Assembly: GCA_041497555.1 (NCBI GenBank)
Contig: JBGQGS010000001.1
Span: 1-64,000 of the forward strand
DNA length: 64,000 nucleotides
Source: Palsa-870 sp041497555
GTDB lineage: Bacteria; Chloroflexota; Dormibacteria; Dormibacterales; Dormibacteraceae
Direction of reading: 5' to 3'
Both the position numbers and the translations under genes were made by a program. Position 1 is the stretch's first letter, and each line of letters starts with the position of its first letter. The notes below the pieces were generated by a model. The model made no database searches. It worked only from the letters and a program-made list of their open reading frames with translations, and was not told the origin of the DNA. Below are positions 16,913 through 24,714 of the stretch, in pieces.

Positions 16913-17073
16913 AGACCGGCGGCATAACGAGCCGCTCCAAGACGCTCGCGGTCGAGCATCGATCCCCCATCGAGCATGCGCAGGATGAAGTGGCTGCATC
17001 CCTCTTTGCGAAGGGACTCGACCTCGCGCGCGACGTCGGCCGGCAACCGGGCGGTGACATAGGCGCGGGTCAC
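16816..17073 (-). CDS. Small protein coupled to menA
   Basis: An 85-residue protein, MTRAYVTARLPADVAREVE then SLRKEGCSHFILRMLDGGS, followed by a Gly/Pro/Ala-rich tail. GTG 17073 overlaps the menA TGA (GTGA), the same coupling seen between the other men genes. No family is recognised; the N-terminal half looks folded (alternating beta and helix), the tail does not. Its 3' end runs 97 bp antisense into menH, so one of the two tails may be mis-called. It could instead be a chance open frame. Confidence 0.45.
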   Translation of the reverse strand: MTRAYVTARLPADVAREVESLRKEGCSHFILRMLDGGSMLDRERLGAARYAAGLQAEVELDGQPSPAGVASGGSGVATPEVAGAR

Positions 17074-17969
17074 AGCAGCAAACCAAGGGCGAACAGAAGG
17101 GCGTACGCAAGCTCAGCCATCGCCATGCGCTTCAACGCCCGCACCAGCGCGGGTCCCGCCGGCGCGATGAAGGCGACGCGAACCGGCGCCGACGCGATCG
17201 GGATCGCGAAGGCGACGAGCATGACTGTGACGGGGGCAAGCTCGAGGGCGAGGGCAACGATCGGGAAGGCAAAGGCCATGCAGATCAGCCCGAGGAGCAG
17301 GGTGAGCGTGCGCGCGCGGCCGATGCGCGTGGCCAACGTGAGCTTGCCCGCCGCGGCATCAGTGTCCATGTCGCGAAGGTTGTTGAGGACCAGAATCGCG
17401 GTGGCAAGGCATCCCATCGCGCAGCCGATGAGGATAGCGAGAGGGGTGACGCGCAGCGTCTCCACGTAAACCGTGCCCGCCGTGGCGACGAGGCCGAAGA
17501 AGAGGAAGACGAAAACCTCACCCAGCCCGAGGTAGCCATAGGGGCGCGGCCCTCCCGTGTACAGCCACCCGGCGAGCAGGCACCCCGCACCGACCACGAG
17601 CAGTCTCCAGTCGCTGGCGAGGCTCAGGATGAGCCCCGCGAGGGCCGCCACCCCGAAGGCGGCGATCGCCGCCCACCTGACATGTTCCGGTGGGACGACG
17701 CCTGACGATGCCGCTCGCACCGGACCGACCCGGCGCTCGGTGTCGGCGCCGCGAACGTAGTCCGAGTAGTCGTTGGCGAAGTTCACCCCGACCTGCATCG
17801 CCACCCCGACCACGAGCGCGAGCAGTCCGGCGCCCAATCGCGGTCCGCCTTCGTGGACGGCGATCGCCGTGCCGGCGAGAACCGGAGCGACCGATGCCGC
17901 GAGCGTGGCGGGGCGGACCGCCGACCACCACACTCGAGTGGCGGTCGGGGCAGGAGCAGTGGCGATCAC
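17070..17969 (-). CDS. menA: 1,4-dihydroxy-2-naphthoate polyprenyltransferase (MenA)
   Basis: A 299-residue integral membrane prenyltransferase with about eight or nine hydrophobic helices. The first Asp-rich motif is NFANDYSDYVRGAD (NDxxDxxxD) and the second is NNLRDMDTDAAAGKLTLATRIG. VRPATLAASVAPVLAGTA at the N-terminus is typical of MenA. It attaches the polyprenyl chain to DHNA at the membrane. GTG 17969 overlaps the menB stop (GTGA), so menB-menA are translated together. Confidence 0.93.
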   Translation of the reverse strand: MIATAPAPTATRVWWSAVRPATLAASVAPVLAGTAIAVHEGGPRLGAGLLALVVGVAMQVGVNFANDYSDYVRGADTERRVGPVRAASSGVVPPEHVRWAAIAAFGVAALAGLILSLASDWRLLVVGAGCLLAGWLYTGGPRPYGYLGLGEVFVFLFFGLVATAGTVYVETLRVTPLAILIGCAMGCLATAILVLNNLRDMDTDAAAGKLTLATRIGRARTLTLLLGLICMAFAFPIVALALELAPVTVMLVAFAIPIASAPVRVAFIAPAGPALVRALKRMAMAELAYALLFALGLLL

Positions 17970-18787
17970 GGTCTTTTTGGGAACTTGGAGAAGTTGGGCT
18001 TTCGCTTCTGCACGTAGGCGTCCCGACCTTCCTGCGCCTCTTCGCTCAGGTAGTAGAGCAGCGTCGCGTCACCGGCGAGCTGCTGGATACCGGCCAGGCC
18101 GTCGTCGACGGCGTTGAGGCCGGCCTTCAGCATCCGGAGCGCGAGCGGGCTCAGCTCGAGCATGCGCCGGCACCACGCGATCGTTTCCTGCTCGAGGTCG
18201 GCCAGCGGCACGACCTTGTTGACGAGTCCCATCTCGAGCGCCTGTTGTGCGTCGTACTGCTCGCACAGGAACCAGATCTCGCGCGCCTTCTTCTGGCCCA
18301 CGATGCGAGCGAGCAATCCCGCGCCGTAGCCGCCGTCGAAGCTGCCCACGCGCGGCCCGGTTTGGCCGAACCGGGCGTTGTCGGCCGCAATCGTCAGGTC
18401 GCACACGACATGCAGTACGTGGCCGCCGCCGATCGCGTAACCGGCGACCATGGCGACAACCGGTTTTGGCAGGCGGCGGATCTGGACCTGCAGGTCGAGC
18501 ACGTTGAGCCGCCCGGTGCCCTTCGGGTCGATGTAACCGTCCTTGCCCCTGATGCGCTGGTCGCCCCCGGAGCAGAACGCCTCGGTCCCGGCGCCGGTGA
18601 GGATGACCACGCCGATCTCGGGATCGTCTCGGGCTGCCTCGAACGCTTTCGACAGCTCGAAGACGGTGGTCGGCCGGAAGGCGTTGCGGACCTCCGGACG
18701 GTTGATCGTGATCTTGGCGACCCCGTCCCAGGTCTCGTAGATGACGTCTTTGTAATCGCCGGCCGTGCGCCACCCTGGATCTTTCAA
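17966..18787 (-). CDS. menB: 1,4-dihydroxy-2-naphthoyl-CoA synthase (MenB)
   Basis: A 273-residue crotonase-fold enzyme closing the second naphthoquinone ring. Motifs include ITINRPEVRNAFRPTTVFEL, FCSGGDQRIRGKDGY, VAGYAIGGGHVLHVVCDLTI (oxyanion hole), FGQTGPRVGSFDGGYGA and the C-terminal YYLSEEAQEGRDAYVQKRKPNF, all diagnostic of MenB over other enoyl-CoA hydratases. TTG 18787 is chosen because it has taggag 8-9 nt upstream and gives the usual length; a longer in-frame opening to 19063 encodes a non-conserved basic head. Next gene downstream is menA (4-bp overlap). Confidence 0.93.
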   Translation of the reverse strand: MKDPGWRTAGDYKDVIYETWDGVAKITINRPEVRNAFRPTTVFELSKAFEAARDDPEIGVVILTGAGTEAFCSGGDQRIRGKDGYIDPKGTGRLNVLDLQVQIRRLPKPVVAMVAGYAIGGGHVLHVVCDLTIAADNARFGQTGPRVGSFDGGYGAGLLARIVGQKKAREIWFLCEQYDAQQALEMGLVNKVVPLADLEQETIAWCRRMLELSPLALRMLKAGLNAVDDGLAGIQQLAGDATLLYYLSEEAQEGRDAYVQKRKPNFSKFPKRP

Positions 18788-18845
18788 GTTCTTACTCCTA
18801 GAGCGATCACTAGCACTGTTCGAATCGTACGCGGTCCGGCACGTG

Positions 18846-19787
18846 CTACGCGCGCTGGCGAGGCTTGCGGCGCGGGAAGAGCCGGACGATCTTGGCGTAG
18901 TCCTCCGGCGTGTCGATGTCGTCCGGGCGTCCGGGCGCCGGCACGGTATCGAGCAGCTCGGGGTGCCCCTGCAATATCTGCCGAGCGCCCGCGTCGCCCT
19001 TGAGCGCGAGGAGCTCATCCCACAGCTCGCGCGCGAGCACGATGGGCGGCGCCCATTCGCCATGTGTTTGAGCCACCGCGACGGCCGGTCGTGAACCCTC
19101 GCGGCGCCATGCTCGCGTCAGCGCCGCGATGGTCCGAGAACCGACGAGCGGTTGATCGCCCAACACGATCACGGCCGCCTCGATCTCTTCGCGCATGGCG
19201 CGCAGTCCCACCTGCAGCGACGAGGCCATGCCTGTCCTCGCCTTTGGGTTGTGCACGAGCTCCGCCTCGCCATCGACCGCCTCGCGAACGTCGTCCGTCG
19301 CGTAGACGACGACAACCTGGTGGCAGCCGCCCTCAGACGCGGACTCGATCGCGTGGTGCACCATGGGCTTGCCGTCGACCTCGAGAAGCAATTTCTGTGA
19401 TCCGGGCATTCGCGAGCTCGACCCGGCCGCCATGACGATGGCCCCCACCGGCAGAAGAGCAGCAGCGAGCCGCTCAAACGGGGGTCGCGCAGAGCGGATC
19501 CATTCGACTTCGATGCCCGCGCGAATGGCGATCTCGGCATATTCTCGGAGACGCTCGCTGTCGCCGTCGACGAGCATCAGACGGCGGCCGGTGAGAGCCG
19601 CCATGTCCGGGATGGTCTCGGGCAAGCCGACCACCGCGAGGGCGCGGCAATCAGCGCGTGAAGCCAGGTGCTGTAGAGCCGAGTCAAGGTCCCGACCGCG
19701 GACGACGAGGCTGTGAGGCCCTTCCGGCTCACGATATGTGCGTCCTCTGACGGCCAGGTCGAGGTCGCCCATCACGAAGACCGCCAT
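18846..19787 (-). CDS. MobA/MocA-like molybdenum cofactor nucleotidyltransferase with extra N-terminal domain
   Basis: 313 residues. From ~115 a MobA-like NTP-transferase fold is clear: GAIVMAAGSSSRMPGSQKLLLEVDGKP, then MASSLQVGLRAM, VIVLGDQPLV and a PPIVLARELWDELLALKGDAGAR segment. This combination is typical of MocA-type enzymes that make molybdopterin cytosine dinucleotide for xanthine/CO dehydrogenase-family enzymes, and a cox locus lies 2-9 kb away. The first ~110 residues (VMGDLDLAVRGRTYREPEG to GIEVEWIRSARPPFERLA) are not recognised and precede the usual start of the domain. It is divergent from nfo. Confidence 0.8.
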   Translation of the reverse strand: MAVFVMGDLDLAVRGRTYREPEGPHSLVVRGRDLDSALQHLASRADCRALAVVGLPETIPDMAALTGRRLMLVDGDSERLREYAEIAIRAGIEVEWIRSARPPFERLAAALLPVGAIVMAAGSSSRMPGSQKLLLEVDGKPMVHHAIESASEGGCHQVVVVYATDDVREAVDGEAELVHNPKARTGMASSLQVGLRAMREEIEAAVIVLGDQPLVGSRTIAALTRAWRREGSRPAVAVAQTHGEWAPPIVLARELWDELLALKGDAGARQILQGHPELLDTVPAPGRPDDIDTPEDYAKIVRLFPRRKPRQRA

Positions 19788-19819
19788 ATCAAGATGAGCA
19801 TGCCAGAAGGGACCCGCCT

Positions 19820-19825
19820 TACTCT
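19820..19825 (+). promoter_or_regulatory. -10 box TACTCT of nfo
   Basis: TACTCT ends 8 nt before the ATG at 19834 with no ribosome-binding site between them, predicting a leaderless transcript. Confidence 0.45.
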
Positions 19826-19833
19826 CTGTTTCA

Positions 19834-20676
19834 ATGCCCCTGCTTGGCGCTCACGTCGACTCGTCCGGCGGCCTGCACCTCGCGTTCGAGCGCGCCAAGG
19901 CAATGGGCGCCGAGGCGATCCAGGTCCACCCCACGCCGCCCGGTTTCTGGGGCTCGCCCAAGCTGGACGAGGATCGCATCGCGACCTTCAAAGAGGCGGC
20001 CGCCCGCCACGGCCACCCACCTTTCTACTTCCACGCCGTGTACCTGATCAACCTCGCAGGGGACGACCCGACGTTGCGACAACGCTCTGAGAGCACGCTC
20101 GCCGGCTATCTCAAGGCGGCCGACGACCTTGGCATCAGCGGCGTCATCTTCCACACCGGGTCGCACAAAGGGGCCGGCTTCGAGGCCAGGCTTCCAGGCA
20201 TCCTGGAACACCTGAAGCACGTTCTTGAGCGCGCGAATCCTAGCTCCGCCCGGCTCTTGATCGAGAACAACGCCGGGCTCGGCGGATGCGTGGGCGCGCG
20301 GTTCGAGGAGATCGCTCAGATGCTGACGGCGCTGGGTGACCCGCGCGTCTCGGTCTGTTTCGACACCTGCCACGCTTTCGCGTCCGGCTACGACCAACGC
20401 ACCGCGGCTGACGTGTCCAGGACGCTGGACGAGCTCGAGCTGGTGATCGGACTGTCGCGCGTCGACGTGATCCACTGCAACGACTCTGTGACTGGGCTCG
20501 GTTCCAACCGAGACCGCCACGCCAACATCGGAGCCGGACAGATCGGCGAGGACGGTTTTCGCGCGCTGCTGCACGAACCGCGCCTCGCGAAGCTCCCGTT
20601 CATCCTCGAGGTGCCCGGCGCGGGAGGCGGTCCCGACGCCGAGCAGGTCAAGGTATTGAAACGCCTCGCGGCCTAA
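19834..20676 (+). CDS. nfo: Endonuclease IV (AP endonuclease)
   Basis: A 280-residue TIM-barrel zinc enzyme that cuts DNA 5' to abasic sites in base excision repair. The family motifs are present in order: LLGAHVDSSGGLHLAFERA, FHTGSHKGAG, LIENNAGLGG, VCFDTCHAFASGYD, IHCNDSVTGLGSNRDRHANI with GAGQIG, and FILEVPG. Length matches the family. Two HhH-GPD glycosylases elsewhere in the window (50.2 and 53.3 kb) would supply abasic sites. Its 3' end overlaps a convergent small gene by 4 bp. Confidence 0.95.
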   Translation: MPLLGAHVDSSGGLHLAFERAKAMGAEAIQVHPTPPGFWGSPKLDEDRIATFKEAAARHGHPPFYFHAVYLINLAGDDPTLRQRSESTLAGYLKAADDLGISGVIFHTGSHKGAGFEARLPGILEHLKHVLERANPSSARLLIENNAGLGGCVGARFEEIAQMLTALGDPRVSVCFDTCHAFASGYDQRTAADVSRTLDELELVIGLSRVDVIHCNDSVTGLGSNRDRHANIGAGQIGEDGFRALLHEPRLAKLPFILEVPGAGGGPDAEQVKVLKRLAA

Positions 20677-20906
20677 GCTGCATCCGACGCGGACGTCTCC
20701 TCGTAAGCGTGATGAGTAAGGATCGGGCGCCGGCGCGGTGGGCGCCTCATGGCCAACCCGCCGAGCCACCACGCGCGGGCGGCCAGGTTGCGCAGGATGC
20801 TCCCGAGGCTGGGCACGCTCCCGGCGATAAGGCGGCTGTTCTCCATCTCGCGCTGCAGGTCCTTCAACCGCTCGAAGGCCGCGTCCTCGTTCATGTAGGG
20901 GTACAT
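20673..20906 (-). CDS. 77-residue protein of unknown function
   Basis: MYPYMNEDAAFERLKDLQRE starts a charged helix, followed by a hydrophobic/aromatic stretch (LAARAWWLGGLAMRRPPRRR) that could sit at a membrane surface. The ATG at 20906 has a strong ribosome-binding site (gaggagg) 6-7 nt upstream, unusual among neighbours and good evidence for translation. It is divergent from the CGNR regulator gene, with an inverted repeat in the shared region, so it is a plausible target of that regulator. No family recognised. Confidence 0.6.
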   Translation of the reverse strand: MYPYMNEDAAFERLKDLQREMENSRLIAGSVPSLGSILRNLAARAWWLGGLAMRRPPRRRPILTHHAYEETSASDAA

Positions 20907-20941
20907 TGGGCTCCTCCTCTAACTAGTATGCCGCTTACACT

Positions 20942-20954
20942 GGTTATTATAACC
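20942..20954. promoter_or_regulatory. Palindromic operator candidate GGTTATTATAACC
   Basis: A perfect 13-bp palindrome (6+1+6) lies in the 88-bp divergent region. A related half site (gtggttat) recurs at about 20970-20977, next to the -10 box. It is placed to be bound by the divergent CGNR protein. Confidence 0.45.
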
Positions 20955-20980
20955 GATGTTAGGCTGGCAGTGGTTATGGA

Positions 20981-20986
20981 TATACT
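20981..20986 (+). promoter_or_regulatory. -10 box TATACT of the CGNR gene
   Basis: TATACT ends 8 nt before ATG 20995; there is no Shine-Dalgarno sequence. Confidence 0.5.
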
Positions 20987-20994
20987 GAGCATTG

Positions 20995-21549
20995 ATGGCT
21001 GACCGGCAGACTGCCACGGGTGTCCTCGGCCTCGTCCAGGCCTTTGTCAACACGGTCGACCTCCAGGACGGCCCAGAGGAATTCACTGACTCAAACAGGC
21101 TCAAGACCTGGCTGGTTGCAAGGGGCTTGATGGACAGCTCTCACCCGGTCGAGGCTTCCGACCTGAAGCACGCGGCTGCCCTGCGGGAGGCGATCCGGGG
21201 AGTGATCGGGGCTAACTCCGGCCTTCCGGTCTACCCCGTCGACGTCGCCACGCTCAACGAGGCGGCCGGAGCCAGCGGTTTGCGGATGCGCTTCGGCGCG
21301 GACGGCAGGCCCCGCTTCGAGCCCGAGGTCGCGGGCGCCGTCGGAGCGATGGGACGCATCGTCGCCGCGCTGTACACGGCGATGGAGGATGAGAGCTGGA
21401 CGCGGCTGAAGCTGTGCAGTTCGCAGCCCTGTCGCTGGGCGTTCTATGACCGCTCTAAGAACCACTCGAGCCGCTGGTGCACGATGGCCTCCTGCGGGAA
21501 CCGCGAGAAGGCCAGGCGTTTCAGGAGCCACGGCAAGACACACGGCTGA
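20995..21549 (+). CDS. ABATE/CGNR zinc-finger putative transcription regulator
   Basis: 184 residues. The N-terminal ~130 residues match the ABATE stress-related domain layout (FVNTVDLQDG..., LKHAAALREAIRGVI, then VGAMGRIVAALYTAM). The C-terminus has the CGNR zinc finger: LKLCSSQPCRWAFYDRSKNH, then RWCTMASCGNREKARRFR, with the four cysteines and the CGNR motif. Such proteins are predicted DNA-binding regulators in high-GC bacteria. ATG 20995 is chosen from the -10 box spacing; TTG 20992 is one codon upstream. Confidence 0.85.
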   Translation: MADRQTATGVLGLVQAFVNTVDLQDGPEEFTDSNRLKTWLVARGLMDSSHPVEASDLKHAAALREAIRGVIGANSGLPVYPVDVATLNEAAGASGLRMRFGADGRPRFEPEVAGAVGAMGRIVAALYTAMEDESWTRLKLCSSQPCRWAFYDRSKNHSSRWCTMASCGNREKARRFRSHGKTHG

Positions 21550-21632
21550 GTGGGGTTGTCGTCGTGAGCAAGACCCGGGCGGAGGCCTTCAGCTACCTTG
21601 GGCTGCCGATCCTCCGCGTGCGCCTGGCGAGC

Positions 21633-22604
21633 TCACGCAATTGACGGTCTCCTCGCCTCCCGCATCGAGGAGCCCGTACCACCGAATCGCGCCGCGGTGA
21701 TCTCGGCGAGTATGCCGAGCGCGGTCTCCTCCGCCCCGCGGCTTCCGAGGTCAAGACCGATCGGGCCATGGACGCGTGAGAGCTGCTCTTCGGTGAATCC
21801 TTCCGAGCGCAGCGCGTCGAACCGATTCTGGTTGGTCTTGCGGCTGCCGATCGCCCCGATGTAACCGGCGTCCTTCGTCAGCACGGAGCGCAGAGCGGGG
21901 AGATCGAATTTCGGATCGTGGGTCAGGATGACGACGTAGGACGAGTTGTCGATCGCGAGCCTCGCCATCGCCTCGTCGGGCCAGGCGACGATGAGCTCGT
22001 CGGCCTCCGGGAATCGCTCCTTGGTGGCGAACTTGGCGCGGGCGTCGACGACGGTGACTCGGTAACCCATCAACTTCGCGAGCCGGTGTAGCGGGACCGC
22101 GATATGGATCGCACCGATGATGATCAGATGAGCCGGGCGCCGGAACGGCTCCGTGAACACGTCGCCATCGCGATGGGCCAGCTCAGCGCCTGGTGGCGTT
22201 CCCTTGACCAGCTCCGCCTCGCCGGTGGTGAGGTTCGTCCGCAAAGTCGCCGGCTCATTCCTTTGAAGCATCGCAATCAGCTGTTGGTGCACCGGTCCGA
22301 GCGGTTGGACGAACACCTCGATGTGCCCGCCACACGCTAGGCCGACCTCGAAGGCGACGTCGTCCGCCACGCCAAACGCCGCCACCTTGGGTTCGCGGCT
22401 CTTCAGAACCTTCTGAGCCTCCTCGAAGACCGCGCCCTCGATGCAGCCGTTCGAGACTGAGCCTGCCATCTTGCCAGAACGAGTGACCACCATCTTGGAG
22501 CCCAGCGGGCGAGGGCTCGAGCCCCATGTCTCGACGACGGTGGCGAGCGCGACGTCCTCGCCGGCCATGGTCCATTCGCTGACCTCTCCCAGAACCTCAC
22601 GCAT
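21633..22604 (-). CDS. coxF: XdhC/CoxI-family maturation protein (CoxF)
   Basis: 323 residues. The N-terminal XdhC/CoxI domain shows ALATVVETWGSSPRPLGSKM and SVSNGCIEGAVFEEA, with LACGGHIEVFVQPL; the C-terminal Rossmann domain has HLIIIGAIHIAVPLHRLAKL, VVDARAKFATKERFPEA and DAGYIGAIGSRKTNQNRFDAL. Family members bind and sulfurate the molybdenum cofactor for insertion into xanthine- or CO-dehydrogenase-type enzymes. It is the last gene of the minus-strand cox operon, 3 bp after coxE. Confidence 0.88.
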   Translation of the reverse strand: MREVLGEVSEWTMAGEDVALATVVETWGSSPRPLGSKMVVTRSGKMAGSVSNGCIEGAVFEEAQKVLKSREPKVAAFGVADDVAFEVGLACGGHIEVFVQPLGPVHQQLIAMLQRNEPATLRTNLTTGEAELVKGTPPGAELAHRDGDVFTEPFRRPAHLIIIGAIHIAVPLHRLAKLMGYRVTVVDARAKFATKERFPEADELIVAWPDEAMARLAIDNSSYVVILTHDPKFDLPALRSVLTKDAGYIGAIGSRKTNQNRFDALRSEGFTEEQLSRVHGPIGLDLGSRGAEETALGILAEITAARFGGTGSSMREARRPSIA

Positions 22605-22607
22605 CGA

Positions 22608-23771
22608 CTAGCGGCTCCTGGTCCGGCGGTCCAGGCCTGCAAGCAAGCGGCCCAGGTCTTCGAGCGCCTGCAGGTTGTGGGCGGCCAGAAAGTCGTCGCA
22701 GTGTGGGAGCGCGGCGGCCATGCCGCGAGTCAGCGGTTGGTATCCCTCTGAGCCCAGGAGTGGGTTGAGCCAGATCAACCGGTGGGCCGAACGGCGGAGG
22801 TGGATGAGCTCCGCCGTGAGCTTCGCCGGGTCCCCTCTGTCCCATCCGTCGCTGACGATGATCACCACCGCGCCGTGTCCCAGCACGCGGCGAGCCCACT
22901 GACGGTTGAAATCCGCCAGCGCGTCCCCGATCCGCGTGCCTCCGCTGAAATCGTGAACGCCTTTGCTTACAGATTCGAGGGCGCGGTCCAGGTCCCGATA
23001 ACGGAGCAGGCGCGTGATCCGCGTGAGGCGCGTGGAGAACACGAAAGCCTCCAGGTCCTCCCGGCGCGCGATCGCGTGCGCAAAGATCATCAGCAGCCGC
23101 GAGTAACGCTCCATCGAACCGCTCACGTCGCAGATCAAGACGAGCGGCCGCCTCCGCACTCGTGGGCGCCGATGGAACAGCTGCATCAGCTCGCCGCTTG
23201 ATCGGATGGCGTGGCGCGCCGAGCGACGCAGGTCGATGCTGCCGGCTCGCGATGCACGCAGGCGGCGCGTCTTCCGCTCGGCGACACGCCACCGCGCCTG
23301 CTCGAGCAGGCGTCGCACCTGCTCGGTCTCCTGCCAGGTCATCTGCTCGAAGTCCTTGTGCCGCAGGAGCTCCTCGGCGCTGTAGCCACTCGAGCTCGCG
23401 GGTACGGCCGTGGGCTCCTGCTCACGATTCATCTGCGAGCTGCTGAGCCCGAGGGCGTTCGCCCAGGCCTTGGCCCTTTCCGGGGACAAGGGCAGCGACC
23501 GGCTGCGGCCGGGCAGCACGCCGGAGGACGCTCTCGGATCCGGAGGCGACCAGAAGATGTCGAAGGCCGCGTCGAACGTGGGGAGGTCCTCCTTGCGGCT
23601 CACGAACACCGAGCGAAGGGCGTTTCGGAAATCCGTCTGCTGCTTGAGGTCGATGTGGCCGAGCACGCGCGTCGCGTCGGTCAACCGCCGGGGACCGGCC
23701 TCCATTCCGGCGTCATGCAGCAGCCTCGCGAATGCCCCCAGCCGCGGCAGCAGATCCGGCCGGTCAGGCAC
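22608..23771 (-). CDS. coxE: VWA-domain CoxE-like protein
   Basis: 387 residues. The C-terminal half is a von Willebrand A domain of the CoxE type: RPLVLICDVSGSMERYSRLL (MIDAS DxSxS), FVFSTRLTRITRLLR, FSGGTRIGDALADFNRQWA and VVIIVSDGWDRGDP. CoxE works with the MoxR-type ATPase CoxD in assembling the Mo/Cu- or Mo-active site. The N-terminus (FARLLHDAGMEAGPRRLTDA) is helical. It overlaps coxD by 8 bp. Confidence 0.88.
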   Translation of the reverse strand: MPDRPDLLPRLGAFARLLHDAGMEAGPRRLTDATRVLGHIDLKQQTDFRNALRSVFVSRKEDLPTFDAAFDIFWSPPDPRASSGVLPGRSRSLPLSPERAKAWANALGLSSSQMNREQEPTAVPASSSGYSAEELLRHKDFEQMTWQETEQVRRLLEQARWRVAERKTRRLRASRAGSIDLRRSARHAIRSSGELMQLFHRRPRVRRRPLVLICDVSGSMERYSRLLMIFAHAIARREDLEAFVFSTRLTRITRLLRYRDLDRALESVSKGVHDFSGGTRIGDALADFNRQWARRVLGHGAVVIIVSDGWDRGDPAKLTAELIHLRRSAHRLIWLNPLLGSEGYQPLTRGMAAALPHCDDFLAAHNLQALEDLGRLLAGLDRRTRSR

Positions 23772-24657
23772 CCCGCGCCTTCTCGACCAGGGCGGGTACC
23801 TGCTCCCTCACGCGCTCCAGGTCCTCCTGGTACTTGAGGGCCGCGCCGATGGTCGCGTTGACCAGTGTCGAGTCGATGCGCGTCGCGCCCAGCGCGGCGA
23901 GCGAACGCGCCCAGTCCAGCGTCTCCGCGACCCCGGGCACCTTGTACAGATCCATTCCGCGCAAGCTCTGGACCAGAGCAGCCACTTCGCGCGCCAGGCC
24001 ATCTGCGGCCTCAGGAGCGCGGGCGCGGACGATCTCGACCTCTTTTTCGAGGTCCGGGTAATCGATCCAGTGATAAAGGCAGCGCCGCTTGAGCGCATCG
24101 TGCACCTCGCGAGTCCTGTTTGACGTGATGACCACGAACGGGGTGCGTTTCGCCTTTATGGTGCCGATCTCGGGGATCGACACCTGGAAGTCCGACAGCA
24201 GCTCGAGCAGGAATGCCTCGAACTCTTCGTCGGAGCGGTCGATCTCGTCTATCAGCAGCACCGGCGGTGTCGGGTCGTCGTTGTCGATGGCGTCGAGGAG
24301 CGGCCGGCGCAGCAGAAACTCGGCGCTGTAGATCTCGCGCTCGGCCACCCGGCGGTCCTCGCCGGCGTCCATCAGCCGGATATGCAGCAGCTGCCGCGGA
24401 TAGTTCCACTCGTACACGGCATGGGCGAGGTCGATGCCCTCGTAGCACTGGAGGCGGATCAGCCGCGCGCCCAGCACATCGGCCATGACCTTGGCCGCCT
24501 CTGTCTTGCCGACGCCTGCCTCGCCCTCTATGAAGAGTGGCTTTTCCAGCTTCAAGGCTAGGAAGATCGACGTGGCGAGGGCGCGGTCGCCGATGTACTT
24601 GCGCTCACGCAGGCGTGCCTCGACGTCCTCGATCGTGGTGAGAGAGCCCGCGGTCAC
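23764..24657 (-). CDS. coxD: MoxR-type AAA+ ATPase CoxD
   Basis: 297 residues. Walker A is FIEGEAGVGKTEAAKVM, Walker B is VLLIDEIDRSDEEFEAFLLE, sensor 1 is FVVITSNRTREVHDALKRRC (Asn) and a C-terminal lid follows. In the CO dehydrogenase system CoxD is the chaperone-like ATPase needed for sulfur/metal insertion. GTG 24657 is preferred over an in-frame opening to 24705 because TAATCT sits 7 nt upstream and the longer head would run through a hairpin. Downstream coxE overlaps its end. Confidence 0.88.
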   Translation of the reverse strand: MTAGSLTTIEDVEARLRERKYIGDRALATSIFLALKLEKPLFIEGEAGVGKTEAAKVMADVLGARLIRLQCYEGIDLAHAVYEWNYPRQLLHIRLMDAGEDRRVAEREIYSAEFLLRRPLLDAIDNDDPTPPVLLIDEIDRSDEEFEAFLLELLSDFQVSIPEIGTIKAKRTPFVVITSNRTREVHDALKRRCLYHWIDYPDLEKEVEIVRARAPEAADGLAREVAALVQSLRGMDLYKVPGVAETLDWARSLAALGATRIDSTLVNATIGAALKYQEDLERVREQVPALVEKARGA

Positions 24658-24664
24658 ACGCAAA

Positions 24665-24670
24665 AGATTA
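24665..24670 (-). promoter_or_regulatory. Internal -10 box TAATCT of coxD
   Basis: On the minus strand TAATCT ends 7 nt before GTG 24657 and lies just after the coxM-coxD hairpin, so coxDEF can be transcribed separately from coxSLM. Confidence 0.45.
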
Positions 24671-24679
24671 CGACCGGGG

Positions 24680-24705
24680 GTGGCTCGGCATTTGCACCGA
24701 GCCAC
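24680..24705 (-). terminator. Hairpin between coxM and coxD
   Basis: Perfect 9-bp arms (24680-24688 gtggctcgg; 24697-24705 ccgagccac) with an 8-nt loop start 9 bp after the coxM stop. A weak T-run (cttttg) comes ~12 nt later on the minus strand. It could terminate or process the coxSLM mRNA. Confidence 0.55.
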
Positions 24706-24714
24706 CTCGCCGGG

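Noticed and set aside
17690..19003. 437-codon plus-strand open frame opposite menA/menB
   Set aside because: It is a GC-rich antisense shadow: Arg/Pro/Ala-rich translation without motifs, opposite two well-conserved genes.
19831..20772. 313-codon minus-strand frame opposite endonuclease IV
   Set aside because: It covers a gene with full family motifs on the other strand and has no domain signature itself.
21564..21644. 26-codon frame between the CGNR gene and coxF
   Set aside because: It has no ribosome-binding site or -10 at leaderless distance and overlaps the convergent coxF end; length is within chance expectation.
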